A stretch of DNA of 64,000 nt, from positions 744,001 through 808,000 of the forward strand of contig NZ_JAGIAW010000001.1 of NCBI RefSeq assembly GCF_017744655.1, written 5' to 3'. The position numbers and the translations under genes are program-made. The notes under the pieces were generated by a model that saw only the letters and a program-made list of their open reading frames with translations, was not told the DNA's origin and searched no databases. Origin of the DNA: Devosia sp. Lineage in GTDB: Bacteria; Pseudomonadota; Alphaproteobacteria; Rhizobiales; Devosiaceae. Shown one piece after another: positions 9,978 to 18,021 of the stretch; position 1 is the stretch's first letter; every line of letters begins with the position of its first letter.

Positions 9978-10787
9978 ATGAACAAGCCGGCCGCCAAAGA
10001 ACCCTCCATGGACGAGATTCTGTCTTCCATCCGGCAGATCATTGCCGATGACGACGAGAGTGCCGCGCCGCGCCGTCCTTCGCTGCAGGTTGCGCCCGAT
10101 CCGATGGAAGCGGTGAGCTTTGGCGCAGACCAGGACAATGAGCCGCTGGAACTTTCCTCGGCGCAGATCGTGCCGGAAAGCGAAGCTGCCGCCGACATGG
10201 GCTTTGATGCCCTGCTGGCCGATGCTCAGGCCGAAACTGCCGAGCCGAAAGAGGCTCCGGCCCTGGTCGTGCCCGACGATATCAGCTTCACCCCGGCCGA
10301 GCCCGAAGCCGGCATTGCCGAATTTCCGAGCTTCAATCCCGCTCCGAGCCTTGCCGAAGACGTCGAGGCAGAAGCCGAACCCGAATTTTCGCCCGAACCA
10401 GAAGTTGAGGCCGCTCCCGTGCTTTCTGCCGTCAGTATCGATGAAGACCGCTCCGTGGCCGAGATTGCGCCCGAACCGATCGCTTTCGCTCGCCCGTCCG
10501 TCGCAGCCGCCTCGCCGATGCCCGACGCGACCTTGAGCGCCGATATCGCCGATGGTCTGCTCGAGACGACCACCAAGGCCGCTATCCGCAGCTCGATCGA
10601 CAAGTTGGGCGCTGCCGGCATCGGTATTGTGCCGTCGCCGGCTCTCGGCAATGCCAATCTGACCATCGAGACCATGGTCCGCGAAATGCTCCGCCCGATC
10701 CTCAAGGAATGGCTGGACGAAAACCTGCCTTCCGTCGTCGAGCGCATGGTCGAGAAGGAAATCGCCCGCGTTGCACGCGGCGATTGA
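9978..10787 (+). CDS. popZ: PopZ-like pole-organising protein (DUF2497)
   Basis: A 269-residue, very acidic and proline-rich protein. The N-terminal helix MDEILSSIRQIIADDD (residues 11-26) and the C-terminal helices TIETMVREMLRPILKEWLDENLPSVVERMVEKEI (about 228-262) are the two conserved ends of PopZ; the middle is a disordered Glu/Pro/Ala linker. PopZ forms a polar condensate that anchors ParB-parS and cell-cycle kinases. The place between tolC and valS is the usual one in this class. The linker is longer than in Caulobacter PopZ. Confidence 0.9.
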   Translation: MNKPAAKEPSMDEILSSIRQIIADDDESAAPRRPSLQVAPDPMEAVSFGADQDNEPLELSSAQIVPESEAAADMGFDALLADAQAETAEPKEAPALVVPDDISFTPAEPEAGIAEFPSFNPAPSLAEDVEAEAEPEFSPEPEVEAAPVLSAVSIDEDRSVAEIAPEPIAFARPSVAAASPMPDATLSADIADGLLETTTKAAIRSSIDKLGAAGIGIVPSPALGNANLTIETMVREMLRPILKEWLDENLPSVVERMVEKEIARVARGD

Positions 10788-10799
10788 TTTCCCATATCA

Positions 10800-10823
10800 G
10801 GGGCAGGGTGCTTTTCCTGCCCC
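10800..10823 (+). terminator. hairpin after popZ
   Basis: GGGGCAGG and CCTGCCCC form an 8-bp stem with an 8-base loop, 12 bases after the popZ stop. No T-run follows, so termination strength is doubtful. Confidence 0.5.
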
Positions 10824-10922
10824 GTCGCAGTTGACCCTGCGGCGCGCTTTTGCTTGAAGTTGCCAACCCTGATTGGGCCCGCCATGTTCTCCGTGGCGGG
10901 TCAATGTTGTTGCGAGTGACCT

Positions 10923-13676
10923 ATGCTTGAAAAGAACTACGAACCCGCTGCCGTGGAAAGCCGCATCTACGATGCCTGGCTGGACGCGAAGGCCTTCGCC
11001 GCAGGTGCGGGCGCAAAGCCGGGTGCGGAGACTTTCACCATTGTCATTCCGCCGCCGAACGTAACGGGCTCGCTCCATATCGGGCACGCGCTCAACAATA
11101 CGATCCAGGACATTCTCATCCGCTTCAACCGCATGTTGAAGAGGGACGTGCTCTGGCAGCCCGGCACCGACCATGCCGGCATCGCCACCCAGATGATCGT
11201 CGAACGCCAGCTTGCCGAAAAGCAGATGGACCGCCGGTCTATGGGCCGCGAGGCCTTTATCGACCGCGTCTGGGAATGGAAGTCCGAAAGCGGCGGCACC
11301 ATCATGAACCAGCTCAAGCGCCTCGGCGCTTCGGCTGATTTCTCGCGCGAGCGCTTCACCATGGGCGAACGCGGCCAGGCCGACGATCAGATGGTGCGCG
11401 CCGTCACCAAGGTGTTCGTGGAGCTGCACAAGCGCGACCTCATCTATCGCGCCAAGCGCCTGGTGAACTGGCACCCGGGCCTCGAAACCGCCATTTCGGA
11501 CCTCGAAGTCGAGAACATCGAGATCAAGGGCCACATGTGGCACCTGCGCTATCCGCTGGCGGATGGCGTAACCTATCAGTTCCCGATCAAGGACGAAGAA
11601 GGCAACGTCACCGGCCACGAGACGCGCGACTACATCATCGTCGCGACGACCCGTCCCGAGACCATGCTGGGCGACGTCGCCGTTGCTGTGCACCCGGAAG
11701 ACGAGCGCTATCAATCCCTCGTCGGCAAGTTCATCGAACTGCCGCTCGTCGGCCGCCGAATTCCGGTCGTTGCCGACGAATACGCGGACCCGACGCTGGG
11801 TACCGGCGCCGTGAAGATCACGCCTGCTCACGATTTCAACGACTTTGAAGTTGGCGCGCGCGCTGGGGTCGAGCCGATCAACGTGTTCACGACCCGTGGC
11901 GCCATCATCGATGCCGATTTCATCCCCGCGAAGTACCGTGGTCTGGATCGCTTCGAAGCGCGCAAGGCGATTGTCTCCGACCTGACAGCCCTTGCCGAAG
12001 AGAACGCCACGCGTGGCCTCGACCATATCGAAGACAAGAAGATCATGGTGCCCCATGACGAGAAGTCCAAACTCGTCGTCATCGAGCCCTTCCTGACCGA
12101 CCAGTGGTGGGTCAAGGCCGACGTGCTGGCCCAGCCGGCGCTGGCCTCGGTGCGCGAAGGCCGCACCAAGTTCGTGCCGCAGCAGTACGAAAACACCTAT
12201 TTCGCCTGGCTCGAAAACATCAAGCCGTGGTGCATTTCGCGCCAGCTTTGGTGGGGACATCAGATTCCGGCCTGGTATGGCCCGGACAATGAGGCCTTCG
12301 TCGCTTACAACGAAGCCGAAGCGCAGGAGGCCGCGACCAAACACTATGGCAAGGCCGTAGAACTGACGCGCGACCCGGACGTGCTCGACACCTGGTTCTC
12401 GTCGGCGCTGTGGCCCTTCTCGACGCTCGGCTGGCCGGATGAAACGTCTGAGCTCAAGCGCTACTACCCGACCGACGTGCTGGTCACCGGCTTTGACATC
12501 ATCTTCTTCTGGGTTGCCCGCATGATGATGATGGGTCTGGAATTCCTCGATGAGGAGCCGTTCCACACCGTCTACATGCATGCCCTGGTCCGCGACGAAA
12601 AGGGCCAGAAGATGAGCAAGACCAAGGGGAACGTTATCGATCCCCTCAAGCTTGTCGATGAATATGGTGCCGACGCTACCCGCTTCACGCTGGCGGCGAT
12701 GGCGGCGCAGGGGCGTGACCTGAAACTCGCGATTTCGCGCGTCGAAGGCTATCGCAACTTCGTCACCAAGCTCTGGAACGCCGCGCGCTTCCTGGAGATG
12801 AACGAATGCCGCCGTGTGGAAGGATTTGATCCCAAGGCCAACAAGCTCGCGCTCAATCGCTGGATCGTCGGCTCGACTGTCCGCGCGCTTGCCAGCGTTC
12901 GCCAGGGCATCGAAGACTACAAGTTCAACGAATCCGCCAACCATGCCTATGACTTCGTCTGGGGCACGTTCTGCGATTGGTATGTCGAATTCGCCAAGCC
13001 GGTATTCAACGGTGAGGACGAGGCCGCCAAGGCCGAAACGCGGGCGACCGCTGCCTGGGCACTCGATCAGATCCTGATCATGCTTCACCCAATGATGCCC
13101 TTCGTCACCGAAGAGCTCTGGGCGGAAACTGGCAAGGCCGGCCCGAAGCGTGACAACCTTCTCATTCTCACCGAATGGCCCACCTATCAGGGTCTTGAGG
13201 ATGCGGAGGCCGACGCAGAACTGGCATGGCTGGTCGATGTCATCTCCAACGTTCGCTCGGTGCGCGCCGAAATGAACGTGCCGGCCAGTGCCAAACTGCA
13301 ACTGGTCGTGACCGGTGCAGGCGAGCAGACGCTGGCTCGTCTTGTCGCGGGTACGTCGCTCATCAGCCGCCTTGCGCGGCTTGAGGAAATCTCGCCGCAG
13401 AACCAGGTGCCGGGTGAATCGGCGCAGTTCGTGGTTGGCGATGCCACCTACGCCCTGCCGCTGGCAGGCGTGATCGATATCGCCGCCGAAAAATCCCGCC
13501 TCGAAAAGGAAGTGGGCAAGCTCGACGGCGAAATCACGGGTATCGACAAGAAGCTCGGCAACGAGCAGTTCGTCTCGAAGGCACCGGAAGAAGTGATCGA
13601 AGAGCAGAAGGCTCGTCGTGAAGCTGCAATCGATCGGCGTCAGAAGATACTCGAAGCCCTGAAGCGTTTGAGCTGA
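10923..13676 (+). CDS. valS: valyl-tRNA synthetase
   Basis: Charges tRNA-Val in the cytoplasm and edits misactivated threonine. The 917-residue length is standard. The class I HIGH motif is at residues 52-55 (PPPNVTGSLHIGH), and the KMSKS loop is KMSKT at 563-567. The CP1 editing domain carries GTGAVKITPAHDFNDFEVG. The C-terminus is the coiled-coil tRNA arm (AEKSRLEKEVGKLDGEI...). ATG 10923 starts just after a hairpin-containing spacer downstream of popZ. It is followed four bases later by the zntB-like gene. Confidence 0.98.
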   Translation: MLEKNYEPAAVESRIYDAWLDAKAFAAGAGAKPGAETFTIVIPPPNVTGSLHIGHALNNTIQDILIRFNRMLKRDVLWQPGTDHAGIATQMIVERQLAEKQMDRRSMGREAFIDRVWEWKSESGGTIMNQLKRLGASADFSRERFTMGERGQADDQMVRAVTKVFVELHKRDLIYRAKRLVNWHPGLETAISDLEVENIEIKGHMWHLRYPLADGVTYQFPIKDEEGNVTGHETRDYIIVATTRPETMLGDVAVAVHPEDERYQSLVGKFIELPLVGRRIPVVADEYADPTLGTGAVKITPAHDFNDFEVGARAGVEPINVFTTRGAIIDADFIPAKYRGLDRFEARKAIVSDLTALAEENATRGLDHIEDKKIMVPHDEKSKLVVIEPFLTDQWWVKADVLAQPALASVREGRTKFVPQQYENTYFAWLENIKPWCISRQLWWGHQIPAWYGPDNEAFVAYNEAEAQEAATKHYGKAVELTRDPDVLDTWFSSALWPFSTLGWPDETSELKRYYPTDVLVTGFDIIFFWVARMMMMGLEFLDEEPFHTVYMHALVRDEKGQKMSKTKGNVIDPLKLVDEYGADATRFTLAAMAAQGRDLKLAISRVEGYRNFVTKLWNAARFLEMNECRRVEGFDPKANKLALNRWIVGSTVRALASVRQGIEDYKFNESANHAYDFVWGTFCDWYVEFAKPVFNGEDEAAKAETRATAAWALDQILIMLHPMMPFVTEELWAETGKAGPKRDNLLILTEWPTYQGLEDAEADAELAWLVDVISNVRSVRAEMNVPASAKLQLVVTGAGEQTLARLVAGTSLISRLARLEEISPQNQVPGESAQFVVGDATYALPLAGVIDIAAEKSRLEKEVGKLDGEITGIDKKLGNEQFVSKAPEEVIEEQKARREAAIDRRQKILEALKRLS

Positions 13677-13680
13677 CAGC

Positions 13681-14688
13681 ATGGACGGTACGCCGAAGCA
13701 GCCCAGCGACCGCGCCCTGCGGAACGGTCTCGTAGGCGTCGGCGCCGTCCTGGTCTTTGACGGCGACGGCGGCATGAAACGGTTTGAACCGAGCGACGAG
13801 CCGCCGTCCGTGCCGCCGCGCGGCTTCAAGCTGATCGTGGGCAATTCCAAGGCCCCCGAGTTCAAGCTTTGGCTGCGCGGTGAACTGGGTGAGTTCAATT
13901 CGGGGCTGCTGACCACTCCGACGTCGCGCGCGCGTTGCACGGTTATGGACGACCGGGCCTTGGTCATGTTGCGCGTCGTGCGCCCGGGCGCCGCTCCCCA
14001 CGATGTAGGTCGGCAATTCCTGACAGTCTGGATCGAACAAGGCCGCGTCATCATCGCGTCCGAACTCAATATTCTCGACTTTCTGGGCCTCACCAAATGG
14101 GAGCAAGGGGCGCATGCGCCGATTTCCCCGGCGGACCTGATCGCGCGCCTGGCCCTGCGTGCCACCGATCGTCTCGAACCCTTGATCGAAATGCTCGGCG
14201 ACCGGCTTGATGAAGTCGAAGAGACGCTTATTACCCATCGCACCGAAAGGGCGCAGGACAATCTTGAGCACCTGCGCCGCACCCTCATCAATTTCCGCCG
14301 CCTCGTGTGGCCGCAACGCGACGCGTTGACGACGCTGGAAATCGAGGACCTGTCTTTCTTCTCGGACCGGGATCGGTTGCGGCTGCGCGACGCGGCCATG
14401 CGCACCGCCCGTATCGGTGATGAATTGCAGGCCCTCTCTGAACGTGCGGTGCTCGTTCATGAAGAGATCATCGACGATCGCGCCGAGCAGATGAACCGGA
14501 CCATGCTGCTGCTCGCGGCAGTGACGGTGGTGTTTTCGCCGCTGACCCTGATCAGCGGCATGCTCGGGATGAATGTCTCGGGCATTCCTCTGGCCGACTA
14601 TGGCGGAGCATTCTGGGTCGTTTGCGGCGCCCTGATCGCGCTGGCCGTCGGGCTTGTCTGGTGGATGCGCAAAAGCCGTCTCTTTTAG
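13681..14688 (+). CDS. zntB: CorA/ZntB family metal ion transporter
   Basis: A 335-residue 2-TM-GxN transporter. A long cytoplasmic domain contains the helical stretch HRTERAQDNLEHLRRTLINFRRLVWPQRD (about 180-210), followed by two C-terminal membrane helices (about 277-300 and 308-330). The GMN selectivity motif lies between them in LISGMLGMNVSGIP. Overall length and the N-terminal domain fit ZntB, a proton-coupled zinc importer in enterobacteria, better than the magnesium channel CorA. The transported ion cannot be fixed from sequence. It starts four bases after valS, so it may be cotranscribed. Confidence 0.85.
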   Translation: MDGTPKQPSDRALRNGLVGVGAVLVFDGDGGMKRFEPSDEPPSVPPRGFKLIVGNSKAPEFKLWLRGELGEFNSGLLTTPTSRARCTVMDDRALVMLRVVRPGAAPHDVGRQFLTVWIEQGRVIIASELNILDFLGLTKWEQGAHAPISPADLIARLALRATDRLEPLIEMLGDRLDEVEETLITHRTERAQDNLEHLRRTLINFRRLVWPQRDALTTLEIEDLSFFSDRDRLRLRDAAMRTARIGDELQALSERAVLVHEEIIDDRAEQMNRTMLLLAAVTVVFSPLTLISGMLGMNVSGIPLADYGGAFWVVCGALIALAVGLVWWMRKSRLF

Positions 14689-14731
14689 CTGTTCGTCCCT
14701 CCCCACCTGGAGAGGGACGAAGCTAAGACGC

Positions 14732-16558
14732 CTAGATGCTGGCCTGAACTGCCTGAAGGCGGGCGTAGTAGCCATCCGCCGCCATCAGATCGTCATGCCG
14801 GCCTTCTTCCACGATCCCGTCTTCCGTGAGCACGAGAATGCGGTCGGCATTGCGCACGGTCGTCAGCCGATGCGCGATCACCAGGGTGGTACGACCCTTG
14901 GCGAGCGATTGCAGCGCCATTTGCACAGCGCGTTCGCTTTCATTGTCGAGCGCGCTGGTCGCCTCGTCGAAGATCAGGATTGCCGGGTCCTTGAGGAAGG
15001 CACGTGCGATGGTCAGACGCTGCTTTTGTCCGCCTGACAGTTTTACGCCGCGCTGTCCCACATCGGTGTCATAGCCGTGTGGAAGGGCCATGATGAAGTC
15101 GTGGGCATTGGCCGCCTGAGCGGCCGCCACAACTTCGTCGTCACTGGCATTCGGACGGCCATAGCGCAGGTTCTCGGCCACCGTGCCGGAGAACAGGTAA
15201 GTATCCTGCTGCACAACCCCGATCTGGCGCCGGAGCGAGGCCAGTTCGAACTCGCGGACATCCTGCCCGTCGATGGCGATCCCGCCGCTTTCGACCTCGT
15301 AAAAGCGTGGGATAAGGGCACAGAGTGTGCTTTTCCCAACACCCGAAGGCCCGACCAGGGCCACGAACTCGCCTGGCGCGATATCGAGCGACAGGTTCGA
15401 GAAGACGGTTCGGCCATCGCCATAGCCAAAGCTGACCTGATCAAAGGTGATCTTGCCCCGGAAATGCGGGGCAGGGTGGGCACGCGGCGCATCCACGATA
15501 TCCGGAGTCTGCTCGAGGATTTCCATCACGCGGGTGAAGCCGGTCGACCCCTCCTGCCAGAGACGAACGATATTGGCGAGGCGGTTGACCGGATCGACCA
15601 GAACGCCGACGCAGAGCAGGAAGGTCAGCAGATCGGGCACCGACATGTCTGCCGCAAGAATGCGCATGGCGCCGGCAATGATCACGATAATCGTGACGAG
15701 ATGGACGAACACCTCCATCCCTACGAAGAACCAGGTCTCGCTGCGGTAGCCATCCTTGCGGCTTTCGACGAATGTCCGGTTTTCCGCTTCAAACCGGGCC
15801 AGTTCAAACCTCTCGTTGGCAAAGGACTGCACCACGCGAATGCCGCCCAGCGCATCCTCAACCCGCTCGTTGACTGAGGCGATTTTCTCCCGGCTGAGGG
15901 CGAGGGCCTTATTCATGCGCCGGTTGAAATAGAGCGCGTAAACGATTGCAATAGGGAGGAGAATGGCGATGTAACCCGTCAGGGTTGCATCGATGAAGAA
16001 CAGCACGGTGAGGGCACCAGTGAACTTCAGGAGGCCAATTGCAATGTCCTCGGGCCCATGGTGGAACATTTCCCCCAGAGCGAAGGTGTCATTGGTGATC
16101 CGGCTCATCAATTGCCCAACACGGCTGCGATCATAAAAGCCGAAGGAGAGTTTTTGGCAGTGCTCAAAAAGCTCTCGCCGCACATCGGCTTCGATGCGCG
16201 CACCCATGGCGTGGCCCTGATAGTCGACAAAGAAAGTTGCGCCGGCCTGGGCAATGAGCACCAGGACCATAACGCCACCCATGGCGAATATCTGCGAAAG
16301 GGCCTCGGCGCTGTCGTCGAGGATGAGCAGGCGCGTGGTCACGTAATTGGCGCAGAGCGGCAGGGCAATGGCCGTTGCCGCGATCAGCGCTGCGCAAACA
16401 AGGTCCATGACCAGCAGGTGCCGGTATGGGCGATAATAGGAAACGAACTTGCGGGCGCGCTGAAAGCCTGGGCGCGCGAAGAAGACAGAAAGGCTGGCGT
16501 GAAGAGTGCGGCTAGTGCTGTCGCGGCGCGCCTCTTCCGAGGAGTTTTTCGAATGCAT
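14732..16558 (-). CDS. ABC exporter, fused membrane and ATPase domains
   Basis: A 608-residue type IV ABC exporter half-transporter (MsbA/BmrA layout) that should work as a homodimer. Residues about 35-330 hold six membrane helices. The C-terminal ATPase has Walker A GPSGVGKST, signature LSGGQKQR, Walker B ILIFDEATSAL and the H-loop in VIAHRLTTV. Lipid or drug export is the usual role; the substrate is unknown. ATG 16558 has an upstream GGA. It is convergent with zntB and separated from it by 43 bases. Confidence 0.93.
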   Translation of the reverse strand: MHSKNSSEEARRDSTSRTLHASLSVFFARPGFQRARKFVSYYRPYRHLLVMDLVCAALIAATAIALPLCANYVTTRLLILDDSAEALSQIFAMGGVMVLVLIAQAGATFFVDYQGHAMGARIEADVRRELFEHCQKLSFGFYDRSRVGQLMSRITNDTFALGEMFHHGPEDIAIGLLKFTGALTVLFFIDATLTGYIAILLPIAIVYALYFNRRMNKALALSREKIASVNERVEDALGGIRVVQSFANERFELARFEAENRTFVESRKDGYRSETWFFVGMEVFVHLVTIIVIIAGAMRILAADMSVPDLLTFLLCVGVLVDPVNRLANIVRLWQEGSTGFTRVMEILEQTPDIVDAPRAHPAPHFRGKITFDQVSFGYGDGRTVFSNLSLDIAPGEFVALVGPSGVGKSTLCALIPRFYEVESGGIAIDGQDVREFELASLRRQIGVVQQDTYLFSGTVAENLRYGRPNASDDEVVAAAQAANAHDFIMALPHGYDTDVGQRGVKLSGGQKQRLTIARAFLKDPAILIFDEATSALDNESERAVQMALQSLAKGRTTLVIAHRLTTVRNADRILVLTEDGIVEEGRHDDLMAADGYYARLQAVQASI

Positions 16559-17170
16559 GAACGATCATGTCCTGATGGATTTCCGTGTGGTTGATCGGGA
16601 ACAGGATCGCTTTCATTTCGAACTCCTATATGCGGCGCAAAAGCCGACGAAGTATGGGTGCTTCGCGCCGCTTTCACAACGCCGTGTTCACCCAGGCCGG
16701 TAGGGCTCTCGACCTCTGTGACGAATTGGCAACAGCACCCGGGATTCACTGCGGTGTCACTCGGCATAAAGAATTTGGCGATGTTTCCCGCCACAATCTC
16801 ATCTTAAACGAGATGGCTAGGCATTCGGGGGCGGGTGTCGGCAGTCCAGGGGTGAAACCGCGAGGTTTCGTCTTCGGCCTGTCTGTGGCGCGCCAGACTG
16901 CTTGAAAAGGGCGGGAATCCGCCGGTTCTTGGTGAGCACGTGCGCAAACAGGATACGATAAGTTCCAGGTATTTGAGTGGCCATATGGCCGCCGGCATTG
17001 TCCTCGGGGATGTGATCTCCTCGGCTCAAATCCTGCCGCAATGCGAGTTTACCAAAAGTTCACACTTCGCTTTCCCTCGAGCGGCATCGGGATCAAATTG
17101 CCCGCCTGTATCGACCGGACAGCATATATTTGTAGCACCCGCCCAGGCCGTTATGGGCAAAAGGAGTAAG
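16559..17170. other. 612-base spacer between ABC exporter and ExoR-like gene
   Basis: No convincing gene is visible on either strand; the short open frames lack starts with ribosome-binding sites. It contains a small hairpin at 16854-16869 (GAAACC-GCGA-GGTTTC with a GNRA loop) and must hold the divergent promoters of both neighbours, which could not be pinpointed. Confidence 0.5.
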
Positions 17171-17980
17171 ATGCGGAAATCGCCGGCTTTTTATCTGGCA
17201 TCCGCGGTAACCGGACTTGCGCTGTCGGTCCTGACAGCAGCGATCCCCGCACAGGCACAGACAGCAGCCGAGGCTGCGCTCGATCTAGCCAATATGCTGG
17301 ATGGCGCTGGCGGCGGCGTGTCGGGCGATGCCTATCTTTCCGCGCTTGAAAATGCCGCTGCCGCCGGCCAGCCCATGGCCATGTGGCAGCTCGGCACCAT
17401 GTACGAAAATGGCGAAGGCGTTGCCAAGGATCCTGCCAAGGCCTTTGGCTACTTTGCCCAGATCGCCAATCAGCATGCCGATGCCGCGCCGCGCGGCGTC
17501 GAATCCGATATCGTTGCGCAGTCCTTCGTGAAGATGGGCGACTATTATCGCCTGGGCGTGCCCGATGCCGGTATTCCCGCCGATATCGAGCGCTCGCATG
17601 CCTTGCTGCTCCACGCCGCTACCTATTTTGGCGATGCCGATGCCCAGTACCGCGTCGGCTTGCTGTATCTGCAGGATGAAGGCCTGGGCGTAAATCCATT
17701 GCAGAGCGCGCGCTGGTTCTCGCTTGCTGCTCGCAAGGGCCACTGCCTGGCCCAGGCACGCCTCGGCGATCTCCTCTTCAACGGCATGGACGGCATCGAG
17801 GCCCAGCCGATCGAAGGGCTGATGTGGCTGAACCTGTCACATCAGCGTTGCCTCGGCACGGCCGATCAGGCGCAGGTCGACGAATTGCTCACCCGCGCCT
17901 CGTCCATGGCTCGTCCGGAAGATCGCGCCAATGCAGCAGCGCTGGCAGAATCCATCGCGCCGCAGTTCGCCGATTTCTGA
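17171..17980 (+). CDS. ExoR-like periplasmic Sel1-repeat protein
   Basis: Start 17171 is chosen because AGGAG lies six bases upstream; it gives 269 residues, close to the length of rhizobial ExoR. Residues 1-29 are a signal peptide ending AQA. Sel1-type repeats follow: AMWQLGTMYENGEGVAKDPAKAFGYF, DAQYRVGLLYLQDEGLGVNPLQSARWFSLAA and LAQARLGDLLFNGM. ExoR in Sinorhizobium is a periplasmic inhibitor of the ExoS-ChvI two-component system and so controls exopolysaccharide and motility. The repeat order and length match ExoR well, but other Sel1 proteins look similar, and no exoS/chvI genes are in the window. Confidence 0.72.
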   Translation: MRKSPAFYLASAVTGLALSVLTAAIPAQAQTAAEAALDLANMLDGAGGGVSGDAYLSALENAAAAGQPMAMWQLGTMYENGEGVAKDPAKAFGYFAQIANQHADAAPRGVESDIVAQSFVKMGDYYRLGVPDAGIPADIERSHALLLHAATYFGDADAQYRVGLLYLQDEGLGVNPLQSARWFSLAARKGHCLAQARLGDLLFNGMDGIEAQPIEGLMWLNLSHQRCLGTADQAQVDELLTRASSMARPEDRANAAALAESIAPQFADF

Positions 17981-17989
17981 AGAAATATC

Positions 17990-18013
17990 GCCGCAGCGCC
18001 TTGCCGCTGCGGC
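17990..18013. terminator. hairpin between convergent ExoR-like and SPOR genes
   Basis: GCCGCAGCG pairs with CGCTGCGGC around a 6-base loop, in the 41-base gap between two convergent stops. It could serve both strands, though no T-run is present on either side. Confidence 0.55.
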
Positions 18014-18021
18014 ATGCCCCG

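Noticed and set aside
10797-14405. Minus-strand open frame of 1202 codons across valS and the ZntB gene
   Set aside because: It is antisense to two well-supported genes. Its translation is a codon-bias shadow with no motif.
16940-17170. Longer N-terminus for the ExoR-like protein
   Set aside because: The extension lacks a ribosome-binding site and would bury the signal peptide; AGGAG before 17171 decides the start.
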